Assembly: GCF_014645835.1 (NCBI RefSeq)
Contig: NZ_BMMM01000001.1
Span: forward strand, 62,001 to 126,000
Source of the DNA: Streptomyces albiflavescens
GTDB taxonomy: Bacteria; Actinomycetota; Actinomycetes; Streptomycetales; Streptomycetaceae
Length of the DNA stretch: 64,000 nucleotides
Direction: 5' to 3'
Position numbers and translations under genes: made by a program. Shown piece after piece: positions 62,399 through 64,000 of this stretch; position 1 is the stretch's first letter; every line of letters starts with the position of its first letter. Below the pieces are notes generated by a model, which was not told the origin of the DNA, searched no databases, and saw only the letters and a program-made list of their open reading frames with translations.

Positions 62399-62563
62399 TG
62401 CCGCGGCAGGCAACGTTTGCCCGTCAAGGAGCGGCGTCCGGTGCGTGCTCTCGGCGTGCCGGGTGCAAGCCCTCGTACTGGATGTACTTGGGCTTGTGCC
62501 CGGTGCGGCGAGAGTGTGTGCCGGGCGTCGCGACGGGGCGAACGTTGCCTGTCGCGGCACTAG
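62395..62563. mobile_element. MITE-like element B (169 bp, 23-bp terminal inverted repeats)
   Basis: CTAGTGCCGCGGCAGGCAAC plus GTT at 62395-62417 is repeated inverted at 62541-62563 with one mismatch. Both ends finish in CTAG. The interior (62431-62531) is the same hairpin core as element A, but the terminal repeats are different. No coding capacity. It sits at the stop codon of the broken response regulator. Confidence 0.85.
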
Positions 62564-62611
62564 CTGGACCAGCCCGATTCCGGTGAGCGTCCCCCGAGGT
62601 GACACACAGCT

Positions 62612-62625
62612 GGGCCATCCGGCGC
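62612..62625. promoter_or_regulatory. Degenerate DevR/Osd-like box
   Basis: GGGCCATCCGGCGC differs from a perfect GGGCC-N4-GGCCC palindrome at one position; 110 bp before the Acg-type nitroreductase start. Confidence 0.35.
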
Positions 62626-62735
62626 CGCGAGAGGCCTCACGGCCCCTCCTGCCGCCACTCCCGGACGCCTCACGCTGGGAGCGCCAACCGAAAAGCCCCG
62701 CCGCCCGCGCGGCGCGGGGCCGGGAGGAGTTCCCG

Positions 62736-63737
62736 ATGAGTACCCCGACGCTCGACGTCCCGACCCTGGAGACCCTGGTCTCCGCGGCTGTTGCCGCCCC
62801 CTCGATCCACAACACTCAGCCCTGGCGCTTCCGGCTCGACCGGGACACCGTTGCCCTGGAGATCCGCGCCGCTACGAGCCGCGGTCTGCGTTACGCCGAT
62901 CCGGCCGGGCGCGCCCTGCACGTCTCCGTCGGCTGCGCCCTCCTCAATCTGCAGGTGGCGGTCACGCACTTCGGCTGGGAACCGGTGACCCGCCTGCTGC
63001 CCCGTCCCGACGAGCCGGACCTCCTTGGCACCGTACGCCTCGGCGGCCCCGCCAGGACTCCCTCGCCCGCGCACCTGTACGCCGCTCTGTGGCGTCGGCA
63101 CAGCAGCCGTCTCCCCTTCTCTGAGCGGCCGTTGCCCGCCGCCGTACTCACTGAACTCGCCGAGGCCGCCCACACCGAAGGCGCGCGGTTGAGCCGTCCC
63201 TCGCCCCGTGAAACCGACCGCCTGCTGCAGATCACCACCGAGGCGGAACACCGCAACACCGCCGACCCCGACAGGGCTGCGGAAAGTCGCCGCTGGGTGC
63301 ACGAGCCGGACCGCACGGCCTTGGGAATGCCGCCGGAGGCTCTGGGACCACAGGATTTCCGGGAGCGCGTCCCCATGCGGGACTTTCACGCCCACCGGCA
63401 CCCGGCCGTGCTGGCCGCGCGCCTCTTCGAGAAGCAGCCGTCGATCGTCGTGCTGTCCACGGCTCACGATCGGCGGACCGACTGGCTGCGCGCCGGGCAG
63501 GCGCTCGAACGCGTCCTGCTGGTGGCCACCGCCCATGGCATACGGGCGTCGCTGCTGCACCAAGGACTGGAGTGGCCCGATCTGCGCGAGCAGCTCGTAC
63601 CGCCGACGAGCGACCGGCGCGATCACGCGCAGATGATGATCCGCCTGGGGTACGGCCCGGAGGGGCCCCGTTCGCCCCGTCGCACGGCGCAGCGGACACT
63701 GGCCGAGGCTGAAGAAGCGCCTTCGGTCTCCCGCTGA
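62736..63737 (+). CDS. Acg-family FMN-binding nitroreductase-like protein
   Basis: A 333-residue protein with the Acg/Rv2032 signature AAVAAPSIHNTQPWRFRLDR near residue 15, GRALHVSVGCALLNLQVAVT, a central WRRHSSRLPFSERPLP, and the C-terminal VLLVATAHGIRASLLHQGLE with QMMIRLGYG. The family binds FMN but lacks parts needed for catalysis in M. tuberculosis Acg, where it is DosR-induced and may sequester flavin. GGGAGGAG precedes the ATG at 62736. The last codons (EEAPSVSR) are partly duplicated after the stop. Confidence 0.9.
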   Translation: MSTPTLDVPTLETLVSAAVAAPSIHNTQPWRFRLDRDTVALEIRAATSRGLRYADPAGRALHVSVGCALLNLQVAVTHFGWEPVTRLLPRPDEPDLLGTVRLGGPARTPSPAHLYAALWRRHSSRLPFSERPLPAAVLTELAEAAHTEGARLSRPSPRETDRLLQITTEAEHRNTADPDRAAESRRWVHEPDRTALGMPPEALGPQDFRERVPMRDFHAHRHPAVLAARLFEKQPSIVVLSTAHDRRTDWLRAGQALERVLLVATAHGIRASLLHQGLEWPDLREQLVPPTSDRRDHAQMMIRLGYGPEGPRSPRRTAQRTLAEAEEAPSVSR

Positions 63738-63762
63738 AGCCGGCAAGCGCCTTCAGTCTCCC
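63715..63762. repeat. 18-bp direct repeat across the nitroreductase stop
   Basis: AAGCGCCTTC(G/A)GTCTCCC occurs at 63715-63732 and 63745-63762, period 30. The second copy lies past the stop, so a 30-bp duplication of the gene's end is likely. Confidence 0.75.
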
Positions 63763-64000
63763 TCCACGCCAGGCCGAACGCCGATCCTGCCCTGCTACCG
63801 CTCCGCCTTCGATGCCCTGACCGACTGACTCGCCTAACCAGGGCACACCCTGTGATGCGGTCATCGCGCTGATCTCCTTCCAGAACTTGGTCCTCTGGAA
63901 AGATCAGCCGGGGGACGCTGCGCAACCGCGTGTTGCCGCCGACCGGCCGCGATGCCCAGGTCGGCGGCCACCTGCCGCCTCTCGATTCTCGGTCTGTCAG
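63763..64000. other. No gene recognised at the right edge
   Basis: Short ORFs only. A gene may begin beyond the window. Confidence 0.4.

Overview
The window is very GC-rich actinobacterial DNA and looks like a Streptomyces chromosome arm. The evidence is the strong third-position GC bias, GTG and TTG starts, an ECF41 sigma factor, a Tat/LAxTG-type secreted enzyme and many small sugar regulons. No tRNA, rRNA, CRISPR array or complete transposase gene was seen. All functional names come from reading motifs in the translated sequence; nothing was searched.

Layout. (1) 1-4.7 kb: glucarate catabolism (IclR regulator, kdgD, a GntP-type permease, gudD) ending at a strong hairpin. (2) 4.7-8.1 kb: an internally deleted DinB-like gene, a lone phenylacetate-CoA ligase behind a TetR-type palindrome, a type III PKS tail remnant and an acyl-CoA ligase. 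(3) 8.3-15.4 kb: a secreted Ntn acylase, an ECF41 sigma factor with its usual epimerase partner, and a coupled acyl-CoA ligase/nitronate monooxygenase pair. (4) 15.5-26.7 kb: a Tat-type serine hydrolase, a FAD oxidoreductase, a Ser/Thr kinase with a long TPR array, a MpaB/DUF2236 protein, an acyl-CoA dehydrogenase, a Cys-rich four-helix protein, an NTF2-like protein with a divergent PadR regulator, and a DJ-1/PfpI protein coupled to a TetR regulator. (5) 26.7-31.9 kb: a LacI regulator divergent from a Gfo/Idh/MocA oxidoreductase, a MITE-like element, a DUF1326 protein, and a secreted alginate-lyase-like enzyme with a possible sortase signal.

(6) 32.1-44.6 kb: a nearly complete myo-inositol regulon. 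iolC, a Cgl0159-type aldolase, iolB, iolD, iolA and a GntR regulator run leftwards. A substrate-binding lipoprotein, permease, single-domain ATPase, IolE/IolI-like protein and iolG run rightwards. The two arms share a divergent promoter region in which nearly the same 16-bp motif, containing TTGACA, occurs once on each strand. (7) 44.6-53.4 kb: a PAS/GAF/PP2C phosphatase, then a LacI-controlled ABC importer with a GH42 beta-galactosidase. Two 16-bp palindromic operators flank a 7-bp-arm hairpin upstream of the importer.

(8) 53.7-64 kb: a block resembling the actinobacterial dormancy/hypoxia (DevR/DosR, Streptomyces Osd) regulon. It holds phosphoketolase, universal stress protein (USP), a USP/alcohol-dehydrogenase fusion remnant, a cNMP-domain protein, a secreted PepSY-like lipoprotein, an Rv1733c-like membrane protein, a LuxR-type response regulator and an Acg-type nitroreductase. 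Four perfect palindromes of the form GGGCC-N4-GGCCC lie about 70-100 bp upstream of four of its genes. The block is decaying: the response regulator has at least three and probably four frameshifts and meets a second MITE-like element at its stop codon. An IS21 istB tail, a broken secreted-protein gene and several short tandem duplications lie nearby.

The least expected signals are the set of DevR-type boxes around a broken DevR-like regulator, and two MITE-like elements that share a hairpin core but have different terminal inverted repeats, both bounded by CTAG.
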